A stretch of 64,000 nt of DNA from Asterella californica. Its lineage: Eukaryota; Streptophyta; Marchantiopsida; Marchantiales; Aytoniaceae. The notes beneath the pieces are model-generated. The model saw nothing but the letters and a program-made list of their open reading frames with translations, searched no databases and was not told the origin of the DNA. A program made the translations under genes and the position numbers. The stretch's first letter is position 1. Each line of letters starts with the position of its first letter. The stretch spans positions 11,284,001-11,348,000 of the forward strand of contig JAYKYS010000015.1 of the NCBI GenBank assembly GCA_036924285.1, given 5' to 3'. Shown one piece after another: positions 10,986 to 21,642 of this stretch.

Positions 10986-11132
10986 GTCAACTTCTTATTA
11001 CAAACAACTCTTAAGATCATCTTCCTGTTAAGGAAGACGTAACCTTAAGTAACAACGCTTCTTCAGTTATACAAACAAGTCATTATCCTTAAAAATTTCA
11101 AAAATTCGTGCATCCTGTAATTTGTGGGCACC

Positions 11133-11145
11133 ACATACGCCCACC
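11133..11145 (-). promoter_or_regulatory. Polypurine tract of family D internal remnant
   Basis: Minus strand reads GAGGGTGGGCGTA directly before the LTR start TGTGGTGCCC, the expected place for the plus-strand primer. Confidence 0.6.
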
Positions 11146-11193
11146 CTCACATGTTTGCGTCCCCGCAAACATCAGTGGTTCCTGCACTTCTGT

Positions 11194-12513
11194 TTACGTC
11201 CAGTACTTCTTGACGCGCCACCCATTAACACGAGTGGTCATCAGTGTACCGTCCAACTCTTCCAACTGCAAAGAGTCATTGTCGAAGACCTCTAAGACAC
11301 GGTAAGGTCCCATCCAGCGAAGATGAAGTTTCCCGGGGAACTTAATATGATGGTTGTCGTAGAGAAGTACCAAGTCCCCATCCACAACAGTCACCTTCCT
11401 CAACTTGCTATCGTAGTTTACCTTACGTTGCGCTTGCACCTCGTATGTCTTCTCCAAAGCTGCATTCCTGTCTTCTTCAAACTCTACGAAGTTCAGAAGA
11501 CGCTACTCCTGGCTCTCTTCTTCTCCCATACGTTCGGATACGGCTAACCGGTATGTTGGGACCTCTAACTCAATGGGCACAATGAGCGTCATGCCGTAAG
11601 TTAGGTAGAAAGGCGTCTTCTGGGTAGTGACTTTAGGTGAAATTCTGAAAGCTCACAACACAGATGGCAGTTTCGTGTCCCAGTCATACGCATGGTTAAC
11701 AGTTACCTTGTTCAGGATGTTACACAGAAGACCGCTCGACTTCTCCGTCAGCCCATTCGCTTTCGGGTTGTATGGCGTCGTCTTCCGATGTTTAATCCTG
11801 AAGTATTGGGTCAGGAGGGAGATAGTCTCATTTAAGAAATGAGTGCCCCTATCTGACACCAATTCCAGCGGACATCCATACCTAGTGATGATGTTATGCC
11901 ATAGGAACCTTGCTATTACTGCGGCATCGTTCTTTCTCGTGGCCTCGCCTTCCACCATCTTGGTGGCATAGTCGGTAGCTATTAAGATGTACCTTGCTCG
12001 TGTTTTTCTCGCCACCGGGGCGATAGGACCTACAAAGTCGATTCCCCACTTTTCGAACAGGGCAAGCGGAAGAATGGGAGTAAGAGGCCACCTTGTCGTA
12101 GCGGTCGGTCTTCCCACCCTCTGGCATGCATCGCACTTCCTGATCTCCTGGAAAGTGTCTCTGTACATAGAGCTACTGTCACTGCTACCTTCCGAGACGT
12201 CTGGAACAATCTCCTCCAGTCTTCTCTCACCTTGAGAAGCTTCTTCCGTACTTGGGAAGACGTCTTCCGAGTAACCAGTACCAAAATCTACTTTATACAC
12301 GTGATCACCCGGTTGGCTTCTGTCTTCGCCAAAGATTATGCTCGAGATGGAAGGCTCTTCCAACTCTACCGATCGGATCTTCCTGAGCTCTTCTTCTTTC
12401 CTTTGGTGTCTCTGGGATATCCGCTGCTCTCTAGAAGCGATTCGCTGGGGTGAGTTAACCCACTCAAGATCTTTACCCGTGCGTCTTCTGCTTCTTCCTC
12501 CGGTCGGAGGCAT
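11194..12513 (-). pseudogene. pol: Family D Gag start fused to integrase by a large deletion
   Basis: The frame opens with MPPTGGRSRR and a basic/acidic N-terminus in the same position as the family C Gag start. It jumps to the integrase zinc end (KCDACQRVGRPT), then the core with WGIDFVGPI, LVSDRGTHF and GLTEKSSG carrying the DDE residues. After a frameshift near 11650 the C-terminal region (KFPGKLHLRWMGPYRV) ends at 11194. Everything from mid-Gag through protease, RT and RNase H is gone, so this was at best a non-autonomous derivative. Closest relative in the window is family C (54282-55200). Confidence 0.85.
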
Positions 12514-12857
12514 CCACCAGAGTACTGAGAACCGATGTCTCTATTCCTCTACCACTAGATCCGGGAGACCAAATGACTGAACAACCGATCACAGGTTCAG
12601 AACGTCTTCTTCTCCTGCTTCTGGTTGCTTTCACTGCAATCTTCCAAGATCGAGTCTTCTAAGGAGTTCTTGGAAGTAGGGAAGCGGCTTCTTCCAACTT
12701 TCCCTGATGTATCTTGTCAGCTTCTGGTTGCGGTTCCCGTCTTCTAGCAAGATAGAGTCCCACAACACATTCAACTACAATTGAAGTTAGTTCGAAAGGA
12801 ACCTAACTAATGGCACACAGATCCAGGAAGCTTAGAACATAAGTTACTAAGATGAAA

Positions 12858-12875
12858 TCCCCGGCAGCGGTGTCA
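12858..12875 (-). promoter_or_regulatory. tRNA-Asp-type primer binding site, family D
   Basis: Plus strand reads TCCCCGGCAGCGGTGTCA. The plant tRNA-Asp 3' end is, from memory, TCCCCGGCAACGGCGCCA, so 15 of 18 positions agree. It sits 19 bases from the LTR edge at 12895, next to CTATA. Family C has the same layout, and Athila-type plant elements use this primer. Confidence 0.6.
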
Positions 12876-14556
12876 AAAATAGTTCCTCACTATATGTAGT
12901 GACGTAAGATTTCTCCTTTTGCCCATTTAGTATACAAGATATCGTTCTCACAGAGGATTTGCACAAGTAACGCTGCTCTAAGTTCTAAGATCTGTTCAAA
13001 CACACAAACACACGGGTTTTGCCTAGAAATCCCGTCTTCTCACAAAACCACACAAAACAACACGTCTTCCAGACACGCCAAATAGTGCTTTGGACCCAAA
13101 CAAACAACTACCAATTACAATATCATACAACTATTCACAGAGAAGCTCGGGAAGACCATCTTCCTGCTTCCAGGTTGCTTCTTCCGATCTTCTCGATACC
13201 GTCTTCCCGAAGCGATTCTCGTTTTCTGGGGGTTTAGCTCGTCTTCTCACACCTCCAGAAGGCTGTCCGGCTTCGCAGAAGTCGACTAGTAACGGTCGTT
13301 ACACCTTATTCTTACACTCACATTCCAACGGGTTAGATAAATCACAGGGTGTATGCCCCCTGTAGCCTTCCCAAGCTTCTGCCTACGGAAGTTGTCTTCC
13401 TGCAGCACTACAACGACATTCACCTTCACGGAAGCTCAATAGAAGTATCGGAAGCTCACTAGAAGAAGGTAAGAAGATGGGGAAGATGGGAGAAGATGGG
13501 AAGAAGAAGAAATCCAAACAAGAGAAAACAGGATGAAAAAGGGCAATTAAGATTCCGACAGGCTTCTAGTCCGGATCCTGACTAACAAGCCATCCCTGCT
13601 TGTAATAGTTTGGGGAGGAAGACAACAAACGTGAGTACTGTAGCACCGTCTTCTACTCGAGGATGTCGTCTTCTGTTGCGGGAAGAAGGCTTCTTTCTTC
13701 TTCACTTCGCTGCTCTGACTGCTCTGTCTTCTGGGATCCCTTACCCAGAAGACCGTTCGTACGTAGATCCCAAGTGCTCTACTGAACGAGTCAAGCTACA
13801 CTCCACAACTGTTGACATTCACCGCCACTCAAGAAGAACACTTCCCATGCACAATTGGGAGCGAATTCAATACATTCCACCACCCAGAAGACATGAGCGA
13901 AGCTGCTGCACTCAAATCCACAATCTATTCCCCGAGAAGAAGTCACAATGGCATTGGGAAGCTCACTCCCGCTACTTCCTGCGTCTACTCCTCGACACAC
14001 CAGCCTAGCTAACAGGACTGCACGAGGATGCCGTTCCCTGTTCCTAGACTGTCCACTACTTCTATCTACATCTTCGAACCACTGCTGGTAACTAGAGAAT
14101 GCAGACTTCTTCCTGCATAATTCCCTTAGTCTAACATCGAGCAGAGCTAATCTGTCTGCACTGTAGAATCGGTATATGTGCAGACCTCTGTAGCGTATAA
14201 TGTGTCATGAGTCTCCTGCACCGTAAGATGTTGGTGTGTATGCAGAGGGCTCCTAATTCATACTCTGTCATCCTACTTAAGAAAACAGAGGAGGTGACCG
14301 CCAAGAAGAGATGGGCGTTGTCAGGAGGCTGCCACCCCACATGCACACCGTTCCCTTTCCAGCTTTAGCCATCTACCTTGTTTACCCCTGCGCTGCCTAC
14401 TCTGCCACATGGTCACTGATCTAAAATTAAACTGGACCTGTCTTTTCCTAATATAGCATTTTGGGCACTTACTAAGTTTGGACAAGCTCCTGATCTTCTG
14501 GGCTTTGCTTATCTATTCTATGGCTCGGATGCCATTTCCACCTGATCTATTCCTAC

Positions 14557-15134
14557 CTAAACTACTAAAACGGCTTTTAATAGGCTGAGAAACCCTGTAA
14601 TTACCTCGGGTGTCGCTGAGGTGGCCTCCTCCTCCACGTTCATCGCTGGCTCTGCTGCTGCTGCTTCGGAAGACATAAGCGTCTTCTGGGAAGCTGGGTC
14701 GACTTGTGCTTCCTCGGTCTTCTGAGGGACTAGTTCGACACTGGGAGCCATGGTGACCTCATAGGGGTCGGGGAAGTCGCTCCCTCCATGCAGAATACAT
14801 GGGAAGACGGTCTTCCTTCCTGTCTTCCAGAAGACATCTTGTCTTCTGGGGCATCTTCCGGGTTCTTCTCGGCTTCCAACGCTGTCACTACCAAGTGTAC
14901 AACGAGGTCGAACTCCCCCTTCTCCAAGTCTGATCTTGTCCATGATGTTGGTGCTTGGGAAGACGTGTTTACTGATGGCGGGATCAAGAGAAGACCATAG
15001 AGCGCCTTCACTCTCTCTATCTGCCGGTCCAAGTACCCCAACATACTCTCCTTGCACTCCTCGTCCCACTCTCTAGCTAAGGTAAGGAGCTTCCTACCCG
15101 CGGTGAAGTTAAACTTCTTCCGAAGTGTCTCCAT
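14557..15134 (-). pseudogene. Truncated family D LTR ORF (short form)
   Basis: Encodes only the C-terminal third of the LTR protein: the RKKFNFTAGRKLLTLAREW segment, LDRQIERVKALYGL, and the EFDLVVHLVVTALEAEKNPEDAP stretch, followed in another frame by the Ser/Glu-rich tail. The N-terminal domain and most of the coiled coil were removed by the shared LTR deletion. A frameshift separates the two halves. It cannot give the full protein. Confidence 0.7.
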
Positions 15135-16225
15135 CGTCTATGCTAGCATCTCCTGCGCACGAGCTTCCGCTGCTTCCCGTTGTGTCTTCTCGGCCACAAC
15201 CTGCGCTTCTACGGCTTCCCGTAGAGTCTTCCACGTCGTCTTCTCTTCTGCAAGGGCGGTGAGCTTATCTCATACTCACAGAACCTCCTGGTCACGCTGA
15301 TGTAAGCGTGCCTGCAACTCCTGGTTGCTCTTCTTCAGCTACGCTAACTCCTTGGAAGAAGTGACGTACTTGTTGTGAGTCGAAGGCTCAGTCCTTCCCT
15401 AAGTTCTCACAGTCTAGCTTCTACTCTCAGAAGATGAACCTAGTCTTCCAGAAGACAGCTACTCCGTCTTCTGAGATTCTAACAATGCTTCCTAAGTAGC
15501 GCTCGTCTTCCGAGCTGTATCTAATCAATCCTAACTAAGCAAGGCCTCGCATGTATTCCTAAGAAGACAACCCACCTTGCATTACATCCTACTTCCTATC
15601 AGAAGATACAAGATATGCGAGAAGTAGAGTATAAGAAAAGTTCAGAAGATGGTTGCGAGCTCCTGCGGTGACAGTGACCTCTAGAAAGACACCCGGGACA
15701 GTTTCCGATTCAATGTCTTCTTCGGAAGACCTCCCGAAGTCAGGCTTCCCTTCACTGATCTCACATGTCTTCGTCTTCCTACGCGCAATCTATCCTCACA
15801 ACAGACTCAAGACATGTGCACTCTGTTCTTCTGACTTCTCACCTCTCATACACACTCAGAAGAAGCTTGCTGCATGATGGGAAGACATGACCCTCGACCA
15901 TTCTCTCCAGATTCTGCCAGCAAGACTTCTCACAACTCTCTTCTAAGTTCGGGAAGAAGAAGGAATAGGCTGCTATGGGTCGGACAGAAGAGACCCGTAA
16001 CGGACCCTCTCGTCTTCTCGCTCATTCTGCCAGCCGTTCCAGTCTTCTAGTCTCTCCAGGAAGATGTGGATTTGAGAAGCTTGGAAGACCGGGAGGCACA
16101 GGCCTAGTTCCCGACTTCCAACTTCTCGAAATAACAAAACAACTCACCAAGCCACTCGGGATTCGTACCAAGCCTCTCTTAACACAAAAGCAAATCCAAT
16201 CCACTCTTGATACGAATTGTACACA

Positions 16226-16362
16226 GTCGTCTTCCAAAGACAGTCAGGCTTCCGAAGCGTCTTCCGAAGATGTCTTCCGTCTTCCGCCATCTTCCGTCTT
16301 CCGCCGTCTTCCGAAGATAGTCTTCGGGAAGATGCTTCCCGGAAGACGGTCGTCTTCCGAAG
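16226..16362. repeat. GTCTTCC/GAAGAC cluster (short-form D LTR)
   Basis: Near-continuous run of GTCTTCCG, CTTCCGAAG and CTTCCGCC words at the position where the two clusters of the long form have been joined by deletion. Confidence 0.6.
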
Positions 16363-16514
16363 AAGTCAACTTCTTATTACAAAAAGCTCGTAAGATCATC
16401 TTCTTGCTAAGGAAGCCGTAATCTTAAGTAACAACGCTTCTTCAGTTATACAAACAAGTTATTAATCTCAAAAATTTTAAAAATTCGTGAATCCTGTAAT
16501 TTGTGGGCACCACA

Positions 16515-16745
16515 GGAAGTGATCGGTCGGAAACTGAACTTAGCAGAGTTAGTGCATACGATGCACTTCGGCCGAGGTAACTGGCAGGAGGAGAAGGAGA
16601 ACTTACGAGCAGCACTTCTCATGGCGCAGAAGGAGACTCAAACGAGGACCGAAGAACTTAAGAGCGCCTTCGGAGAAAGAAGGACTTCTTCAGCAGAAGT
16701 TGGATCGAGAGAGAGAACACAAGAAGGTTCTTTCCCTAACGATTT
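16515..16745 (+). pseudogene. Family B U3-encoded protein, coiled-coil part
   Basis: The segment VIGRKLNLAELVHTMHFGRG and the WQEEKENL stretch after it align with ETISLSDLLDAVHFGRYGWL and KEKDAL of the family C protein, which places it directly before the coiled coil. A one-base shift near 16672 moves the heptad-rich continuation (LLQQKLDREREHKKVL) into another frame. The left part of the ORF lies at 4338-5139. Confidence 0.65.
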
Positions 16746-16782
16746 TCTTAGGAAGAAGATCCGTCATCTTCGAGAAAATCTG

Positions 16783-16790
16783 TATATAAG
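16783..16790 (+). promoter_or_regulatory. Putative TATA box of LTR B
   Basis: TATATAAG followed by CG, placed after the LTR ORF and about 745 bp before the LTR end. Family C has the identical TATATAAGCG at the equivalent place (51791-51798, 61759-61766 on the minus strand). This puts transcription start downstream of the ORF and therefore the ORF in U3. Confidence 0.6.
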
Positions 16791-17535
16791 CGTTGTGTTG
16801 TTCGTGCTCAGTACCTCTTTGTGTTTTATCATTTTTGAGTTTTCTATTTCCTGAGTTTGCGGAGCCATTGAGTGTTTGTCTACTTCGGGGATTTACCTAC
16901 GAAGTATTGTAGTTTGCTGTGGTAGGAATTAGACTGGGTGCCGAAGGATTTACTGTCGACATTTGAAATCAGAGTAGAATGTTTACGACGAGGACTGAGA
17001 ATAGACCAGCACCTGCGGAGTTAGTTTGCTACGAAGACGGTTTTGGGCGAAGTTGACTTCGGAGGAAGTAGTTCTTTGGTGGAACACTTAGGAAGAAGTT
17101 CAATCTGGTACTTCGGCGGAAGAAGAGTCTTCTTCGCCAAAGTTTTTCGAGAGCAGTAGTAGTAAAAGTAACTTAGTGTGAAGATACTTAGCGTTTATGT
17201 TGTTAGAGGCTACCTAGTAGCACTTCAGCAGCACTTCCTCGTATGACATTTCCATCTGTGGCTCTGTTTCTTTGTTTTTCATCTGTTTCTTGAGGTCCCT
17301 GACCTGTTCAGTACCTGTTATGTTTATTTGTCAGGATTATCAACTCTGTCTTGTTGGATAGATCTGAGTTTGATCTCTACCGGGACTGATTTCTGCCCGT
17401 GAGAATAAAAGACAACTATAAAGAATCACCTTTGTTACGTGTTTACTACTTTTGGATGATCTTTACTTACATCTCTGTGGGTTCGATCCTTAAATTACTA
17501 CTTTCGAGCATCTTTTGGTTTTCTTGTGTGTTACA

Positions 17536-17540
17536 GCTAT
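17536..17540. repeat. Target site duplication GCTAT (right) of solo LTR B
   Basis: Second copy of the 5-bp duplication; see 3781-3785. Element A1 continues from here. Confidence 0.92.
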
Positions 17541-17653
17541 CTTGCAGCCTCTGGAGCAGTTTCCTTCCGCTCACCACCAACAACCTCCACCGCTACTGTG
17601 CGAAAAACTTCTGCAGTTCTAGCTGCAAGCTCCACACTCTCTCCTACGACATC

Positions 17654-18752
17654 TCATGATGTCCAAGGATGACGAACTCCACGTGCCTCGCCCCCAGCCT
17701 TTGCCTCCACCGACCCGATAGACAAAGAGCTCAGGAGTGTCCGAGCAGTAACACCCATCAATCGCATTCGACGCTGCTCAGCCAATCCAAGGCTAATAAT
17801 CCATGTCAAGCAGTTCAATTCCATTGCTTGACCCAACACTTGCTGACGTGAAGCCTCCGACACTGAAGCTACTGCCGTTGTACTCGTAGGAAAACCCATC
17901 GCTCTCTCTCTCGTCGGCATTGGACTCCACCAACTGTTGTAACCGAGCATCCCACACAAGCCCAGGTCCTCCATCTCTGTAAGCATGTGACGCTGGAAAG
18001 CTCACCAAAGTGAGTAACGCTGCCATAGATCGTCCCACTAGGTTCACAATTGCTATGGGTGACCTATCGACGACTCTCACTTCTTGAGATCGTCGTCTTG
18101 CATCCAAGATGCCATCGACTGTGAGGTGCGCTGATCATCTCACTGCATCATGTGCGCGCTTGAACACCTCCCTCGGTAACAAGTTCGTCCACCACAATCG
18201 TGGACGATGTGCACGAGATCCCACTCTCGCTGCATCTAACAACACTGCCGGTCCGACCCAAGACCGAACCTGGTGCACACTCGTCATCATATGTGCACGA
18301 GCATCACCCAACAAAGGAACATTCTCCAAGATGTACGCTGGAGAATCCATCTGATGCATCTGGAGATGTCGTAAGATTCGTAACATCTCCCAAAACATCC
18401 TAGATCGTGAGTCATGCAAACCCTGACCTCTCCCAGCACGCGTGTGACCTTGACATGGCCACCCCGCTATCACTAAGTGAATGTTGCCAACAAACGTGAG
18501 ATCCTGCGCCCTCAGCAGCGAAATATTTGACGGCAATGCTTGCTGGTATCCTCTAACGGCTGATATAGACAACAACTCAGGACATCTCTGCACCAAACGT
18601 GCCACATGACACAATGAGACGCGTCTTGCGACCTCATCTCTCTCCACATACAAGTATCGCTGTACTTGTATGCCTGCCTGCAATACCGCAGCCAAACCTG
18701 TGCTGATCCTTCCAAATAGCTCCAGCACACACACACCCTCCTCTGGATATTG
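17654..18752 (-). pseudogene. DNMT3/DRM-like C5-cytosine methyltransferase in element A1
   Basis: Transfers a methyl group from S-adenosylmethionine to cytosine C5 in DNA. Motif I (VLELFGRISTGLAAVLQAG) lies just after the UGA at 18755, and motif IV with the catalytic cysteine (GWPCQG, PCQG codons at 18447-18458) is intact. Motif VI (YILENVP, 18315-18326), motif VIII (AHRPRLWW, near 18200) and the C-terminal motif IX/X region (ERAMGF, then QQVLGQAMELNCLTWI) follow. The order and GIQVQRY resemble DNMT3 rather than DNMT1. Breaks: an in-frame TGA at 18135-18137 where A2 has CGA, and a frameshift near 17900. The catalytic half is undamaged. Confidence 0.85.
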
Positions 18753-18755
18753 TCA
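18753..18755 (-). promoter_or_regulatory. In-frame UGA before the methyltransferase, shared by A1 and A2
   Basis: The protease-linker frame and the methyltransferase frame are the same, separated by one UGA followed by CAA UAU CCA. A2 has UGA CAG UAU CCA at 30673-30675. It may be a leaky stop or an inherited CGA-to-UGA mutation. Confidence 0.45.
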
Positions 18756-19313
18756 TACAATAGGAGTCGTATCCAGCGGTGTTAAGGTCACAGGGCCAGT
18801 AACAGGGACACCCCGATGTTCCTCTACTGGCGGTACAAAGGCTTCAGTCCAAGCCTGCTGCACCAACCGGTCAGCATACTGCTGCAACTCTCCGCTCGAA
18901 CTCCAAAGTGGAACATCCAAGGCAGATGGTACTAACGTAGACATGCTAGGCATGTCCTCCACCTCCTCAAAGACCGAAGTATCCTCCGCATGGACATTGC
19001 CCTCTAACAACTCACCCGGCCAAGTTATGACCGAACTGAATCTTGCAACGGATGCCATCGTCTCTGATGTACGCTCCGTTGTCTCAACTCTAGCACTGAA
19101 CCGCACTGGTAAACGACTCACTCGTCCCTCACCGGACTGCCAACCTGGTCTGTAAGATGTTGTCTCCGTCCAATAGTCGATCACGAATCCCATAGGATAC
19201 AATATAGCACCTCCAACCAATACATCAGAAGACTCCGCGGCCGTAACGATAGCCTTGGCCCTCACCATAGAACCATCCGTGGGATGATCTGGTCTAACTC
19301 TCACCGTTAGCAA
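18756..19313 (-). pseudogene. Element A1 protease C-terminal end and linker to methyltransferase
   Basis: The first part includes the hydrophobic-Gly segment SDVLVGGAILYPMGFVIDYW, which corresponds to the ILG flap end of retroviral-type aspartic proteases. The remainder (acidic EDTSVFEEVEDMPS, then a Trp/Gln-rich stretch) is linker with no domain I recognise. It is frameshifted from 19294-19950 but in frame with the methyltransferase through the UGA at 18753. Confidence 0.7.
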
Positions 19314-19950
19314 CTCGTGTCATGTGTAGAGTTGTACCTCCTGATCCCCCTAGAGATGTCTGTAGCTGGAATGGACATCTCTCCACTTCGGACTTCCTCA
19401 GCCCCAAACCGATACACGCCGCCTTTCCTAACATCAACGGTTGGGCTCCAGAGTCTAACAACACTTTCTGTGGTCGATACACTTTCCCTGAAGGTGCCAC
19501 CAAACAGAAGATACCACTTCTGTTGTCCAACAACACCACACCTGGTGCCAATCCAGCACGGTCAATTGCCGGCCTAGCTGGTAACTCATCTAGTCTGGCA
19601 GTCGCTGCTTGCCAAGTACCACTAGTAGTTGTCTTGATCTTCGACTCCATGGACACATCTACCGCCTCTTGCTGTACCACTTCAGCACTAGAGGTAACCA
19701 CATCCTCGCTCTCACTGAGCGTGGCTGTCAACTGGAACACTGGAGCCACGCTGACTCCCAGTGCCCTTATATCCGTGGCTAAAAATAGTGAGGCTCGCAA
19801 AACTACTATAGCCGCCCCCAACATCGAGTTTGACGCCGCATCCACAGACGTCGAGGGTTGACTCGCATTATCCTCACTCTTGGATGTCGATGCCTCCAAC
19901 TCCACTGCACCATCGGTAGGCCGTTTAGGAACCATAGACGTGGTCCTCAA
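19294..19950 (-). pseudogene. pol: Element A1 aspartic protease
   Basis: The active-site motif VLLDSGAQPLMLG is at residues 163-175, with the catalytic D-S-G at 166-168. An acidic Ser/Thr-rich stretch precedes it and joins to Gag; in A2 that junction is open in one frame. The C-terminal part of the protease continues at 19313 in a different frame. It would cut the Gag-Pol polyprotein. Confidence 0.85.
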
Positions 19951-19955
19951 CGCCT

Positions 19956-21642
19956 CTAATAAGTGAATGATTGAGGAAGCCTGGCGTGTCTACCAGCCTC
20001 CCCGCGTTGTGGATCCAACTCCACCGACGCACCTCGTGGCTCAGGGACACGTACTGCACTTCGAGTCACTGCCGCAGATGTCTCAATCTGCGCCACACCA
20101 GCCATGAAGTCAAAGTCACCTCCTTCTCCTCCATAAGACGTGGAAGTTTTTGTTCCACCAGATCTCCGCTGAGCCATAGCCATACTAGCTATCCTCTGCT
20201 CCAACTACTCAATCGGAGCAGCCATACCGGCTTCTGATGTCGTAGCAAGCGGTGGACCGACTGGTCCTCTCTCAGGTGCTGGACCTCTACCTCCAGTTCG
20301 ACCACCACGGCCTCCCTGAGCTCCTCCGCCTCGTCCACGATCAGCCTTCCCTTGCCGTAGCTCGGGATGGAGATCAAAACAGCGGTCACTATTGTGACCT
20401 GGTCGTCCGCAATGCTCACACTGCCTAAGCACCACTTGAGACGTCCCAGATGTCTCATAACTACCTCTCCTTTGTGGACAATCCTTTTGCTGATGAGGAC
20501 CATCACACGTCCAACAAGGACCTGCTTGCTGCTGACTAAAAAAGGACGGCATGGGCTTCTGTCCATCAGATCCTCCAGCACCTCCATGAGATCGTGAGTG
20601 TTCAGCACGATCCTTACCCCCACCACCACCACGCTGTTATGCAGCCTGTGATCCTCGAGAAGAGGAGGTCGCCCCATGTGATGCGTCCCTGCTGAACCCA
20701 GCAATCACCACCCTCTCCTCTACCATGTTGAGCTCTATCCGCTCAGCCAAACCAAAGACAACTGCCAACGTCCGAGCGGTGTCTCTAAGAAGAGTGGCAT
20801 CTCTGACTCTCCTACGCAGCTCTCTGTCTAGTATCCCATACCAGAACTGGACTGCTTGTGCTTCTGTCACTCCTTGGGTAACGTTGATCAACCGCCTCAT
20901 GCGAGTAAACGCCTCGCATAGGCTCTCTCCAGTCTTCCGCTGGAACTCTTGCAAACTCCTCAACTTGTCGGTCCGCACACCTTGATAGTTCTTCCTCAAA
21001 TAGTGGAAGAATTGAACCACAGGGTTAAACCCTGGTGGTATCCCGCTCGCACTACCACCTGCTCCACTACTAGTGAACGCACCGCTGGTAGCAGGTACTC
21101 CGCCACCCGTGGATGTACCACTGCTACTGACAACCGAAGTCGTAGGTGCTACACCTCCCAAAACTGCACCAGTAGTGATAGAAACGTAGTTGGGAGACCA
21201 ATGTTGTCTCCACAACTCGATCTCAACACCGTAGTCTCGTCTAAACTCGTGGTAATCATCCATCGGCGGTCCCTCCAAGTGCTGAAACAAACCTTTCCAC
21301 GAAAGGTGTAAACAGCTGTGGGTTCCGCATCTGCTGCAGGTCGCACCAACTGTCAAACTCCTGGATGAAGTCATCCAGCTCAATGGTACCCACCGTACCC
21401 GAGTAACGTCGAGGCCCCTTCGTGATCCCATAGATCTCGTCCATGTCCCACAACAACGATGTGGCGACACTAGACTCACCACCAGAAAACGCATTGTCTG
21501 CGTATGACTCGTCCTCTGGAACAACCAACGGCAATGGTGTAGGTAGTCGGTACCTCACTCCACTCCGTGTATATCCACTGTTCGAGAAGTCCCCACCAGA
21601 ACCTCCCGAGAACTCCGTGGTGATAGAATCTCGAGGACACAC
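19956..21642 (-). pseudogene. gag: Element A1 Gag with two CCHC zinc knuckles
   Basis: Capsid-like region with FNPVVQFFHYLRKNYQG and SLCEAFTRMRRLINVTQG, then two nucleocapsid knuckles (CWTCDGPHQQKDC and CEHCGRPGHNSDRC, 20400-20520) in a Gly/Arg-rich context. Two in-frame stops, at 20637 (TAA for CAA in A2) and 20205 (TAG for CAG in A2), and a frameshift at 21256-21524 disable it. An indel at 19956 moves the protease out of frame. The true start codon was not identified; the frame remains open upstream in the related fragment at 23606-24243. Confidence 0.85.

Larger units (their letters stand above)
5140..11132 (-). repeat. Family D long-form LTR (5993 bp)
   Basis: On the minus strand it begins TGTGGTGCCC next to a polypurine tract and ends CGTCACTACA. 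Compared with the LTRs at 12895-16514 and 30918-34554 it contains two extra blocks, about 7690-9135 (first half of the LTR ORF) and about 10095-10860. 5140-6770 is the part downstream of the ORF and 9181-11132 the part upstream; no other gene is seen in either. Confidence 0.8.
5140..16514 (-). mobile_element. Family D composite (LTR, internal remnant, LTR) inserted in LTR B
   Basis: Outer ends TGTAGTGACG (5140) and CACCACA (16514) match those of the solo LTR at 30918-34554. Inside are an LTR of 5993 bp, an internal remnant of 1762 bp that keeps only a short Gag start and integrase, and an LTR of 3620 bp. The flanks differ (AGTTC against GGAAG), so there is no target duplication, and about 0.5 kb of the host LTR ORF is missing at the junction. 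Unequal LTRs plus a missing duplication point to recombination between two separate D insertions. Confidence 0.8.
12895..16514 (-). repeat. Family D short-form LTR (3620 bp)
   Basis: Starts and ends like the long form but lacks two blocks, with junctions near 15357-15372 and around 16300. The solo LTR at 30918-34554 has exactly the same two junctions, so this is an established subfamily rather than local damage. 12895-14556 and 15373-16514 hold no other recognisable gene. Confidence 0.82.
16515..17535 (+). mobile_element. Solo LTR of family B, right part
   Basis: Resumes the U3 ORF, then a TATA box, then about 745 bp of R/U5 sequence without a gene, ending TTACA before the GCTAT duplication. 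Total B LTR length without the D insert is 2375 bp. Confidence 0.83.
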
